A DNA stretch of 10,334 nt. Source: Gammaproteobacteria bacterium. Lineage in GTDB: Bacteria; Pseudomonadota; Gammaproteobacteria; Thiohalomonadales; Thiohalomonadaceae. Numbering within the stretch: position 1 is the first letter of the stretch; the number at the start of each line of letters is the position of its first letter. Below, in pieces: positions 1-5,202 of this stretch. A program made the position numbers and the translations under genes. The notes beneath the pieces were generated by a model, which saw nothing but the letters and a program-made list of their open reading frames with translations, ran no database searches and had not been told where the DNA came from. Location of the stretch: contig JALOAT010000085.1 of the NCBI GenBank assembly GCA_023228645.1, forward strand, positions 1 through 10,334. The letters run 5' to 3'.

Positions 1-76
1 TGATCATGGAGCGCGGAAGGCGCTCCGTCCGGCCCGCTTCCGAACGCGTAATCTCTCTGCCGTGTTCTTTCGCCAT
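1..76 (-). CDS. Partial unknown protein, 5' end only
   Basis: This is the first 25 codons of a minus-strand gene that runs off the left edge. The start is supported by a near-ideal Shine-Dalgarno (GAGGAGG, about 7 nt before the ATG at 76-74). The visible peptide begins MAKEHGREITRSEAGRT and is strongly hydrophilic, with many Arg and Glu and no signal peptide. I do not recognise the family from this short piece. It lies downstream of the tRNA-Glu terminator, so it probably has its own promoter in 77-295, but I see no convincing -35/-10 pair there. A different minus-strand frame is also open across this stretch, but it lacks a ribosome binding site, so I prefer this reading. Confidence 0.5.
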   Translation of the reverse strand, partial: MAKEHGREITRSEAGRTERLPRSMI

Positions 77-295
77 GTGACGACCTCCTCGCGTGCAGGA
101 ATACCCGAAGTGTAGGCCGACGCGCCGGGGTTGAAGCGAGCGTGCCGAACGAGCGCCGTAAACGGGACTTGCCCGCATGCCGTCTCGCCACAAGGTACGC
201 CACGATGTGAAGAAATCTTTTGGAAACAGGTGGCACGTAGACGCTGCGCGCCAACATGATCTACGTCGTGATGCAACGACGCAGCCCCGTACGGG
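77..295. other. Intergenic stretch with two small palindromes
   Basis: This stretch between the partial gene and the tRNA terminator shows no supported gene. It holds a 6-bp inverted repeat, CGTCGT at 264-269 with ACGACG at 276-281, and a perfect 10-nt palindrome CCCGTACGGG at 286-295 directly beside the terminator's A/T run. Open frames on both strands here lack ribosome binding sites and look like shadows. Expected content is the promoter and leader of the partial gene, but no clear match to promoter consensus is visible. Confidence 0.5.
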
Positions 296-332
296 AAAAA
301 AAAACCGCCGGCGGTTTCCCGTCGGCGGTTTC
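296..332 (-). terminator. Rho-independent terminator of the tRNA-Ala/tRNA-Glu unit
   Basis: Read on the minus strand, a 9-bp GC-rich stem (arms 323-331 and 302-310, AAACCGCCG with CGGCGGTTT) is followed by a run of nine T residues (complement of A296-304, partly shared with the stem base). It begins 4 nt past the CCA end of tRNA-Glu, the expected place to end the tRNA transcript. Confidence 0.85.
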
Positions 333-335
333 GAT

Positions 336-411
336 TGGCGTCCCCATGGGGATTCGAACCCCAGTTACCGCCGTGAAAGGGCGGTGTCCTAGGCCTCTAG
401 ACGATGGGGAC
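336..411 (-). tRNA. tRNA-Glu (anticodon UUC)
   Basis: A 76-nt cloverleaf is read on the minus strand. The acceptor stem GTCCCCA pairs with TGGGGAC, followed by discriminator G and encoded CCA (338-336). The anticodon loop CTTTCAC carries TTC at 377-375, and the T loop has GTTCGAATC. UUC decodes GAA and GAG. The gene follows tRNA-Ala in the same direction and is presumably co-transcribed with it. It lies near gltX, whose enzyme charges this tRNA; this neighbourhood is common in gammaproteobacteria. Confidence 0.97.
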
Positions 412-432
412 GTGAACCTTCCCTACTAAAAC

Positions 433-456
433 CAAGCCGGGGCGAACCCCGGCTTG
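433..456 (-). repeat. Hairpin between tRNA-Ala and tRNA-Glu
   Basis: A perfect inverted repeat with 10-bp arms (433-442 and 447-456; core AAGCCGGGG with CCCCGGCTT) and a 4-nt loop sits in the 54-nt spacer between the two tRNAs. On the minus strand it is followed by GGTTTTAG, a poor T-run. It is more likely an RNase processing structure in the dicistronic precursor, or at most a partial attenuator, than a full terminator. Confidence 0.6.
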
Positions 457-465
457 TTACGACTT

Positions 466-541
<76 letters not shown>

Positions 542-555
542 AAAAGAGACTGCGC

Positions 556-583
556 ATTTTAGAGATTTTCGTGAGGCTGTCAA
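556..583 (-). promoter_or_regulatory. Strong sigma70 stable-RNA promoter for tRNA-Ala/tRNA-Glu
   Basis: On the minus strand there is a consensus -35 TTGACA (583-578), a 16-nt spacer and a -10 TAAAAT (561-556), followed by a G+C discriminator GCGC. The expected start lies near position 549, leaving a leader of under 10 nt before tRNA-Ala. The TGA stop of gltX (582-580) is inside the TTGACA box. A GC-rich discriminator is typical of stringently controlled stable-RNA promoters; that control is inferred here. Confidence 0.85.
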
Positions 584-1992
584 GCCTCAGAAACATTCTT
601 CTTTGCGTAGTCGATGGCGTGTTCCATCCGTGCCAGCACGCGCTCGCGACCGATGAGTCTGACGGTCACGTCGATGGGCGGCGAGACGCCTGCCCCCGTC
701 ACGGCCACCCGCAACGGCTGCGCAAGTTTACCCAAATTCAGTTCGTTTTGAGTAGCGATTTTTTCGATCGCCTGATGAATTTCCGCATCGCTCCACACCG
801 GCAGCGTGGCGAATGCATCCTTGAGCTGTTCGAGCGCGACGGCGATACCCGCCTTCAGGTTCTTCTTCGCCGCTTTGTCGTCGTAGGCGTCGAATTCCTT
901 GTAGAAAAATACGCTCGACTGCGCCATCTCCACCAGGGTCTTGGCACGTTCACGGTAGGCCATCACCACATCCACCAAGTCCGGTCCGGTACTGGGGTCG
1001 ATGTCGAGTTTGCCCAGGTGATAGCTGAGATGATGCGCGACGTGGGCCGGGTCCAGCGTCTTGAAGTAATGCTGGTTCAGCCACAAGGCCTTGCTCATGT
1101 TGAGCGCCGAGGCGGAGTTGTTCACGTCGGCGATGTCGAACAGGCGGATCATCTCGTCACGGGTGAACACCTCCTGATCGCCGTGGGACCATCCCAGGCG
1201 CACCAGATAGTTCAGCAGCGCCTCGGGCATGAAGCCCTGCTCGCGGTAGTCCATCACACTGGCGGCGCCATGGCGCTTGGAAAGCTTCTGGCCGTCCTCG
1301 CCGAGGATCATGGGCACGTGCGCATAGCGCGGCGACTCCTTGCCCAGGGCGCGGAAGATGTTCATCTGCCGCGGCGTGTTGTTCAGGTGGTCGTCGCCGC
1401 GCACCACATGGGTGATCTCCATGTCCATGTCGTCCACCACCACCGACAGGTTGTAGGTGGGTGTGCCATCGGTGCGCGCGATGATGAGATCGTCAAGTTC
1501 CTGGTTGTCGAACACCACGCGCCCGCGGATCAGGTCATCCACCACCACGTGGCCGTCGGTGGGATTCTTGAATCGGATGACGTAAGGCATACCCTCACGC
1601 GGCGCCGTAAGCGCACGACAGCGGCCGTCATAGCGCGGTTTTTCCTTACGCGCCATCTGCTCCTCACGTCGCGCGTCCAGCTCTTCCTTCGTGCAGTAGC
1701 AACGGTAGGCATGGCCGGTGTCCAAAAGCTGCTGGACCACTTCCTTGTAACGGTCGAAACGCTTGGTCTGATAGAACGGACCCTCGTCGTATTCCAGGCC
1801 GAGCCAGGTCATGCCCTCCAGGATGGCGTTCACCGATTCTGGCGTGGAGCGCTCCAGGTCCGTGTCCTCGATGCGCAGCACGAACACGCCGCCGTGGTGG
1901 CGCGCATAGAGGTAGGAGAACAGCGCCGTGCGCGCGCCGCCGATGTGCAGGTAGCCGGTGGGGCTGGGGGCGAAACGGGTTCTGATAGTCAT
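580..1992 (-). CDS. gltX: Glutamyl-tRNA synthetase
   Basis: This 470-aa protein is a class I aminoacyl-tRNA synthetase that charges tRNA-Glu with glutamate using ATP in the cytoplasm. The length is normal for a bacterial GluRS. Visible signatures are the N-terminal RFAPSPTGYLHIGGART (HIGH-type motif at 16-19) and KLSKRHG (KMSKS-type loop at 236-240). A zinc-site-like pattern has C98, C100, Y121 and C125; from memory the fourth ligand in E. coli is His127, which is Ala here. The ATG at 1992 follows a usable GGAAG and starts right at the conserved N-terminus. It lies 23 nt after psiE and is probably co-transcribed with it. The cognate tRNA-Glu gene is just downstream in the same direction. Whether the enzyme also charges tRNA-Gln cannot be judged from this window. 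Confidence 0.97.
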   Translation of the reverse strand: MTIRTRFAPSPTGYLHIGGARTALFSYLYARHHGGVFVLRIEDTDLERSTPESVNAILEGMTWLGLEYDEGPFYQTKRFDRYKEVVQQLLDTGHAYRCYCTKEELDARREEQMARKEKPRYDGRCRALTAPREGMPYVIRFKNPTDGHVVVDDLIRGRVVFDNQELDDLIIARTDGTPTYNLSVVVDDMDMEITHVVRGDDHLNNTPRQMNIFRALGKESPRYAHVPMILGEDGQKLSKRHGAASVMDYREQGFMPEALLNYLVRLGWSHGDQEVFTRDEMIRLFDIADVNNSASALNMSKALWLNQHYFKTLDPAHVAHHLSYHLGKLDIDPSTGPDLVDVVMAYRERAKTLVEMAQSSVFFYKEFDAYDDKAAKKNLKAGIAVALEQLKDAFATLPVWSDAEIHQAIEKIATQNELNLGKLAQPLRVAVTGAGVSPPIDVTVRLIGRERVLARMEHAIDYAKKNVSEA

Positions 1993-2015
1993 GGGGTCTT
2001 CCGAGTCAAACCGGC

Positions 2016-2420
2016 TTATTTATGGCCGGAACCTTCATAGGGAAAGCGAATGTGGCCGTAGCGCACCACCAGCACGGCCAGCCCGAGCAGCACGATGGCG
2101 CCCGAAATGGCGAGGATCTTCTGCTCGGTGAGGTGCGTCATGTCCAGCATCAGATGTCGTGCCAGGGCCACCATGGCAATGTACAGCGGCATGCGCACGG
2201 GCAAATGGCCCGCCTGCCAATAGGCGTGCACCATCGCCACTACTTCAAGATAGATGAACATCAACAGCAGGTCCGCGAGGTTCACGGTGCTCCGGCCGAC
2301 CATGCTCCACACCTCCTGGGCGCCCGCGATCAACGTGGCCGCCAGGATGATGAGCAGACCGATATCCTCGACGAACTCCACGGCACGCTTGCCGCTGGCG
2401 CGCAATTTCTGGTCCGGCAT
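2016..2420 (-). CDS. psiE: PsiE-family inner-membrane protein
   Basis: This is a 134-aa, mostly hydrophobic protein with four likely membrane helices at about residues 18-40, 46-68, 74-93 and 100-121. A short basic N-terminus (MPDQKLRASGKRAVEF) and a cytoplasm-like C-tail flank them. The conserved-looking EDIG, LADLLLMFIYLE and RHLMLDM segments match the phosphate-starvation-inducible E family (PsiE) as I know it. The biochemical role of this family is unknown; induction by phosphate starvation is known only for the E. coli member, and no Pho box is evident here. The ATG has a modest AGGG ribosome site 7 nt upstream. It is first in a unit with gltX and is transcribed from the TATAAT promoter at 2455. 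Confidence 0.85.
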   Translation of the reverse strand: MPDQKLRASGKRAVEFVEDIGLLIILAATLIAGAQEVWSMVGRSTVNLADLLLMFIYLEVVAMVHAYWQAGHLPVRMPLYIAMVALARHLMLDMTHLTEQKILAISGAIVLLGLAVLVVRYGHIRFPYEGSGHK

Positions 2421-2449
2421 CCGAAAACCCTGGTTCCTGAAAGGGGCGC

Positions 2450-2478
2450 ATTATAGCGGCCCGCCGCCCTCCCGGTGA
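2450..2478 (-). promoter_or_regulatory. Promoter of psiE-gltX
   Basis: A perfect -10 box TATAAT lies at 2455-2450 on the minus strand, about 30 nt before the psiE ATG. The -35 region at 17-nt spacing reads TCACCG (2478-2473), a weak match, so the promoter is probably of moderate strength or assisted by an activator. It stands back to back with the tRNA-Val promoter, only about 17 bp away. Confidence 0.6.
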
Positions 2479-2494
2479 TCGCTGCGTTCGGGTG

Positions 2495-2523
2495 TTGACG
2501 AAGCCGGGGCCCGCGTTTAATAT
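2495..2523 (+). promoter_or_regulatory. Promoter of tRNA-Val
   Basis: A -35 TTGACG (2495-2500), an ideal 17-nt spacer and a -10 TAATAT (2518-2523) are followed by a GC-rich discriminator GCGCGG. Transcription should start near 2530, giving a leader of about 53 nt that contains small inverted repeats (GGCC at 2553 and 2562; AAGGT/ACCTT at 2569-2579) and would be removed by tRNA processing. Confidence 0.8.
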
Positions 2524-2582
2524 GCGCGGCCTTCAAGGGGCGATTGCCTGACGGCCAAAACGGCCTGAAAGGTAACCTTCTT

Positions 2583-2657
2583 GGGCGCGTAGCTCAGCGG
2601 GAGAGCACATCCTTCACACGGATGGGGTCACAGGTTCAATCCCTGTCGCGCCCACCA
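2583..2657 (+). tRNA. tRNA-Val (anticodon CAC)
   Basis: A 75-nt cloverleaf has acceptor stem GGGCGCG/CGCGCCC, D arm AGCTCAGCGGGAGAGC, anticodon stem CATCC/GGATG with loop TTCACAC (anticodon CAC), T arm ACAGG-TTCAATC-CCTGT, discriminator A and encoded CCA (2655-2657). CAC reads the GUG codon, consistent with a GC-rich genome that keeps a dedicated isoacceptor. It is the only plus-strand gene I support in this window. Confidence 0.96.
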
Positions 2658-2673
2658 AATACCGCAAGAAATC

Positions 2674-2707
2674 AAAGGGCTGGCAACGTGCGTTGCCGGC
2701 CTTTTTT
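2674..2707 (+). terminator. Rho-independent terminator of tRNA-Val
   Basis: A 10-bp stem (GGCTGGCAAC at 2678-2687 with GTTGCCGGCC at 2692-2701, one G-T pair) has a 4-nt loop and is followed directly by six T residues (2702-2707). It lies 20 nt after the tRNA CCA end. Confidence 0.92.
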
Positions 2708-2862
2708 CGTTTGGGACAGTTTTGGGGCAAAACGTTCCCCAATACGCCTCATTGCATAGCAGATTTGCCCGCGCGACTGGGTCACAAGAGCTGACTAATG
2801 GGAATCGAGGGTCGCGGTGTTTTTCTCCGCGTGGTCAGCTGTGCCTAATGGGCTGAACGCCG
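2708..2862. other. Intergenic stretch with inverted and direct repeats
   Basis: No gene is supported here. Visible structure: TTGGGG (2722-2727) with CCCCAA (2737-2742); AGCTGAC (2789-2795) with GTCAGCT (2834-2840), enclosing CGCGG/CCGCG (2813-2817, 2827-2831); and a direct repeat CTAATGGG at 2795 and 2845. The nested inverted repeat lies just past the stop of the minus-strand methyltransferase and could end or stabilise its transcript, but it lacks a T-run on that strand. Confidence 0.45.
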
Positions 2863-3570
2863 CTATCCAATAACCTTCCGCAAGGCTATGCCCACGCTGG
2901 TATAGGGATAGCCATGGAAGCGACGCATGGTCTCGTGGGTTTCGGGCCAGTCCACCGTCAGGTCCATTTCACCGTCTACGCGAAATCCCTCGGCATTCAG
3001 GAAATACTTTCGTAACAAGGGCTCGTCGAAGAACCCCCAGTCCACCGGGAAGGACTCACCCGGACCCTCGTACCACAAGGTGGCATCGGCGCGTTCGTAA
3101 TAGTCGGTGGTCAGCAACAGCAACGCACCGGGCTTGAGCACGCGGCGCATCTCCTTCAGGGCCTGCTCCACGCGCCCGTACCCCAGATGTTCGATGACGG
3201 AAATGCAGAACACCGCATCGAAGCTGGCGTCGGGCCAGGGCAGCCTGCAGAGATCACCTTGCATGTACTCCACCGCGAGCCCGTGCCGCGCATCCAGGCC
3301 GAACGGCGGCTGGAGGTCGATGGCGCTCACGCGGTAGCCCTGGTCGGCGAGATAGATGGGAAAGATGGATGCACCGCAGCCGGTATCGAGCACGCGCGCG
3401 CCCGGGCTCAGTGCCGCCCGCTCCAATGCCCAGGGGTATTCCCAGCGCTTGCTGGGGTGCAGGTAAGACACCGATTCCCGCGCCAGCAACGTGTCCATGC
3501 GTGCCAGAGGTTTCTGGAATGCGGGCGTGGCGATTTCCGCCAGGTTCAATACGCGGTTGGGGGCTGCCAT
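2863..3570 (-). CDS. SAM-dependent methyltransferase (class I, Methyltransf_11 type)
   Basis: This 235-aa protein is predicted to be a soluble S-adenosylmethionine-dependent methyltransferase. Motif I is VLDTGCGAS at about 60-68, the acidic residue after motif I is D85 (AIDLQ), MQGDLCRLPW at 103-112 fits motif II, and FCISVIEHL at 121-129 is the usual late motif. The substrate is unknown. I chose the ATG at 3570: GGAG lies 7 nt upstream and the conserved fold begins soon after, although the frame stays open far upstream as a shadow of the neighbour. It overlaps the end of the GT9 gene by 25 bp, so translation of the pair is probably coupled. The pairing suggests methylation of a sugar or glycan made with that transferase; this is inference. 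Confidence 0.88.
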   Translation of the reverse strand: MAAPNRVLNLAEIATPAFQKPLARMDTLLARESVSYLHPSKRWEYPWALERAALSPGARVLDTGCGASIFPIYLADQGYRVSAIDLQPPFGLDARHGLAVEYMQGDLCRLPWPDASFDAVFCISVIEHLGYGRVEQALKEMRRVLKPGALLLLTTDYYERADATLWYEGPGESFPVDWGFFDEPLLRKYFLNAEGFRVDGEMDLTVDWPETHETMRRFHGYPYTSVGIALRKVIG

Positions 3571-4616
3571 GCGCGATCTCCGCGGCTGATGGATTCGACG
3601 GCATCGAGCACCTGGTCTACGGTGATGCGTGTGATACAGGCGGGCGCACCCGCCTGACAGCCGCCGCGTATCACGCACTCCGTGGGGCCGAATTCCATGT
3701 CCTTTCGGCAGGGCGGCGCCGACGTCTCGCCCACCACAGCGGCGCCCGGCGGGGCATAAATGGACGGGCTGGTGGGTCCGAACACGGGGACCACCTGGCA
3801 GCCGACGGCCGCGGCCAGATGCATCAGGCCGGTGTCGTTGCACACCAGTAATCGACAGTTCTCCAGGAGCGCGGCGGTAACGCGCAGGTGTTGGGGCGTG
3901 AGCCAGGCAGCGTGCATGGACAGCATGGCGCGCTGTTCCGGCGTCTCCTCGGGTGCTCCCAGCGCGAGTACCGCATAGCCTTTCGCCGACAGGCGTTCGG
4001 CCACGGCCGCGAAACGCTCCACGGGCCAGCGCTTGAGCGGCGACGAGGCGGCCGTGGCCACGGCGGCCAGTGGGCGGCTGCCCGTGCGTGCGGCGAACAG
4101 CAGGGCCTGGGCCGCCGCGTGCTCCTGGGCAGTGATGGCGAGCGCAGGCCGCGCATCCGCGGGGATGCGGATCCCCCAGCCCTCGAACACCGCATGCCGC
4201 ACCGCCTCGTAGCCGCGCAGCCCCCGCGCCAGGGCGCGGCTCTGCGACTCGCGGGACACGTCGTACGTGCACGGCGCACCCTCGCGCCAGAGGGTCGCGG
4301 CGGCGCCGAACACCGCATGGGACGGGTCCAGTACGGCGTCGAAACGCTGCGCCCGATACCAGGCGCAAAAAGCGGTGTTGCTGACCTTCGTGCCGGGATC
4401 GGCCCATTCGCGATAGCCGAAGGACTGCACGGTCACCAGGGCATCGAGCCAGCGTTCGCCGCGCAGCAGTTCGATGGCGGGATGGGCGCCGAGGCCCGTG
4501 ATGCGCGCCCCCGGCCGCGCCGCCCGCAGCGCCATGATGGCCGGCAATTCCATCACCAGATCACCGATGCCGTAGCGCAGGCACAACAGGATGTTGGTCG
4601 CTGTTTCCAGTTTCAA
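3546..4616 (-). CDS. Glycosyltransferase family 9 (heptosyltransferase-like)
   Basis: This 356-aa protein belongs to the ADP-heptose:LPS heptosyltransferase family (GT9), which moves a heptose or related sugar onto lipopolysaccharide core or another acceptor at the cytoplasmic face of the inner membrane. Visible signatures are ILLCLRYGIGDLVMELPAI at 9-27, a W/K/R-rich middle (PLKRWPVERF, 193-202), and CNDTGLMHLAAAVG at 259-272 followed by PVFGPTSPSIYAPP (277-290). The C-terminus has Cys303, Cys314, Cys320 and Cys327, spaced as in many family members. The start is TTG at 4616-4614 with GAGG about 6 nt upstream; no later start would keep the N-terminal motif. The first gene of a two-gene unit with the methyltransferase, it lies far from any visible LPS cluster, so the acceptor is uncertain. 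Confidence 0.9.
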   Translation of the reverse strand: MKLETATNILLCLRYGIGDLVMELPAIMALRAARPGARITGLGAHPAIELLRGERWLDALVTVQSFGYREWADPGTKVSNTAFCAWYRAQRFDAVLDPSHAVFGAAATLWREGAPCTYDVSRESQSRALARGLRGYEAVRHAVFEGWGIRIPADARPALAITAQEHAAAQALLFAARTGSRPLAAVATAASSPLKRWPVERFAAVAERLSAKGYAVLALGAPEETPEQRAMLSMHAAWLTPQHLRVTAALLENCRLLVCNDTGLMHLAAAVGCQVVPVFGPTSPSIYAPPGAAVVGETSAPPCRKDMEFGPTECVIRGGCQAGAPACITRITVDQVLDAVESISRGDRAWQPPTAY

Positions 4617-4705
4617 TGCGCACCTCGCGGGTTAACGCTAGATGCGCCGGTGCGACGGGGCAAGGTGGAAAACTGCATTAACCGCCAGCCGCAAAAAGAT
4701 TCGTA

Positions 4706-4723
4706 CCTTCTCCCGGAGGGAGA
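4706..4723. repeat. Short palindromic repeat, copy 1 (degenerate)
   Basis: TCTCCC (4709-4714), GGA, GGGAGA (4718-4723) is a 6-bp stem. The left side matches the other two copies (CCTTCTCCC) while the right flank diverges (GGGAGACG), so this is a shortened relative of the palindromes at 4859 and 5073. It stands alone, without the ~110-bp repeat that carries the other two. Confidence 0.6.
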
Positions 4724-4774
4724 CGACTCCATGTATGGAGGAGATATTCCGTGCCGGGAGAGCGAGGTAAAAAA

Positions 4775-4883
4775 CAGCCACGGCTTCGGCGATATCCAGC
4801 ATGCCAGTGCAGTCATTACCGGTAGCGACCACGGCGATTATTTCTCCCCTCTTCCTGTCCTTCTCCCGGAGGGAGAAGGGACG
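4775..4883. repeat. Direct repeat copy A (109 bp)
   Basis: It begins CAGCCACGGCTTCGGCG and ends in the palindrome CCTTCTCCC-GGA-GGGAGAAGG (4859-4879) plus GACG. Compared with the copy at 4987-5097 it has four base differences and lacks a 2-nt GA. It is non-coding as far as I can tell, although its minus strand reads a peptide (GNDCTGMLDIAEAVA) that is nearly the same in the other copy. Confidence 0.9.
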
Positions 4884-4942
4884 CAAGCTTCTGTCTCTCC
4901 TGAAAATGATGTGACTAAGAGACAGCCCTCCGGAGAGGGACA

Positions 4943-4977
4943 GGGAGAGGGAGAGGGAGAGGGAGAGGGAGAGGGAG
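4943..4977. repeat. GGGAGA hexanucleotide tandem array
   Basis: There are five perfect GGGAGA units (4943-4972) followed by a partial GGGAG. The array lies between the two long direct repeats and next to an inverted relative of the palindrome (CCCTCCGGAGAGGG, 4926-4939). A six-base period would not shift a reading frame. Purine-only tracts like this are prone to slippage and copy-number change. Confidence 0.9.
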
Positions 4978-4986
4978 GCAAACACT

Positions 4987-5097
4987 CAGCCACGGCTTCC
5001 GCGATATCCAGCATGCCAGTGCATTCATTACCGGCAGCGACCATGGCGATTATTTCGATCCCCTCTTCCTGTCCTTCTCCCGGAGGGAGAAGGGACG
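4987..5097. repeat. Direct repeat copy B (111 bp)
   Basis: It begins CAGCCACGGCTTCCGCG and ends in the same palindrome (CCTTCTCCC at 5073-5081, GGGAGAAGG at 5085-5093). It is about 96 percent identical to copy A, in the same orientation, with the starts 212 bp apart. The high identity points to a recent duplication or ongoing homogenisation. Confidence 0.9.
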
Positions 5098-5125
5098 ATC
5101 TAGCCGGCGGCGTAGCCTACTGGAT

Positions 5126-5154
5126 GATCCGAAGAAAAGTTCTCTCTTCGGATC
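5126..5154. repeat. Perfect 9-bp hairpin
   Basis: GATCCGAAG (5126-5134) and CTTCGGATC (5146-5154) form a perfect 9-bp stem with an 11-nt loop. It sits about 50 bp past the stop codon of the membrane-protein gene on the minus strand, so it could act as a transcript-end or stabilising structure for the operon. No T-run follows on either strand, so it is not a canonical terminator. Confidence 0.6.
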
Positions 5155-5202
5155 TGGCGAGCTGATTGACTGCAGAGATAAGGCCTGAAGGAAGGTTCCC
5201 TG

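Larger units (their letters stand above)
4617..5202. other. 586-bp non-coding region filled with repeats
   Basis: This gap between the GT9 gene and the membrane-protein gene contains no gene I can support. Minus-strand frames here give low-complexity peptides (SLSLSL or SPSPSP) and have no good ribosome sites. The content is three related hairpins, a ~110-bp direct repeat in two copies, a GGGAGA hexamer array and a 9-bp hairpin, each listed separately. The GT9 promoter must lie near 4640-4740, but I find no clear -35/-10 pair. Confidence 0.7.

Noticed and set aside
571..2040. A 489-codon plus-strand open frame opposite gltX
   Set aside because: It is the antisense shadow of gltX: His- and Val-rich, with no domain, and gltX on the other strand has complete motifs.
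2544..2759. A 71-codon plus-strand open frame over tRNA-Val
   Set aside because: It runs through the tRNA and its terminator, which fully explain the sequence.
2863..4407. Reading the methyltransferase as a 514-aa fusion protein
   Set aside because: The extra N-terminal part is an out-of-frame shadow of the GT9 gene. The internal ATG at 3570 has a ribosome site and the family fold begins there.
4638..4985. Minus-strand open frame encoding a Ser-Leu repeat protein
   Set aside because: The Ser-Leu run is the translation of the hexamer array, the rest is repeat sequence, and there is no ribosome site or known domain.
4706..5097. A CRISPR array, suggested by repeated palindromes
   Set aside because: There are only three related hairpins with irregular spacing (about 150 and 214 bp), no unique short spacers and no cas genes nearby.
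3888..5165. A 425-codon plus-strand open frame across the GT9 gene and the repeat block
   Set aside because: It is antisense to a clear GT9 gene, then runs through the GGGAGA array as low-complexity sequence; no ribosome site or recognisable domain.
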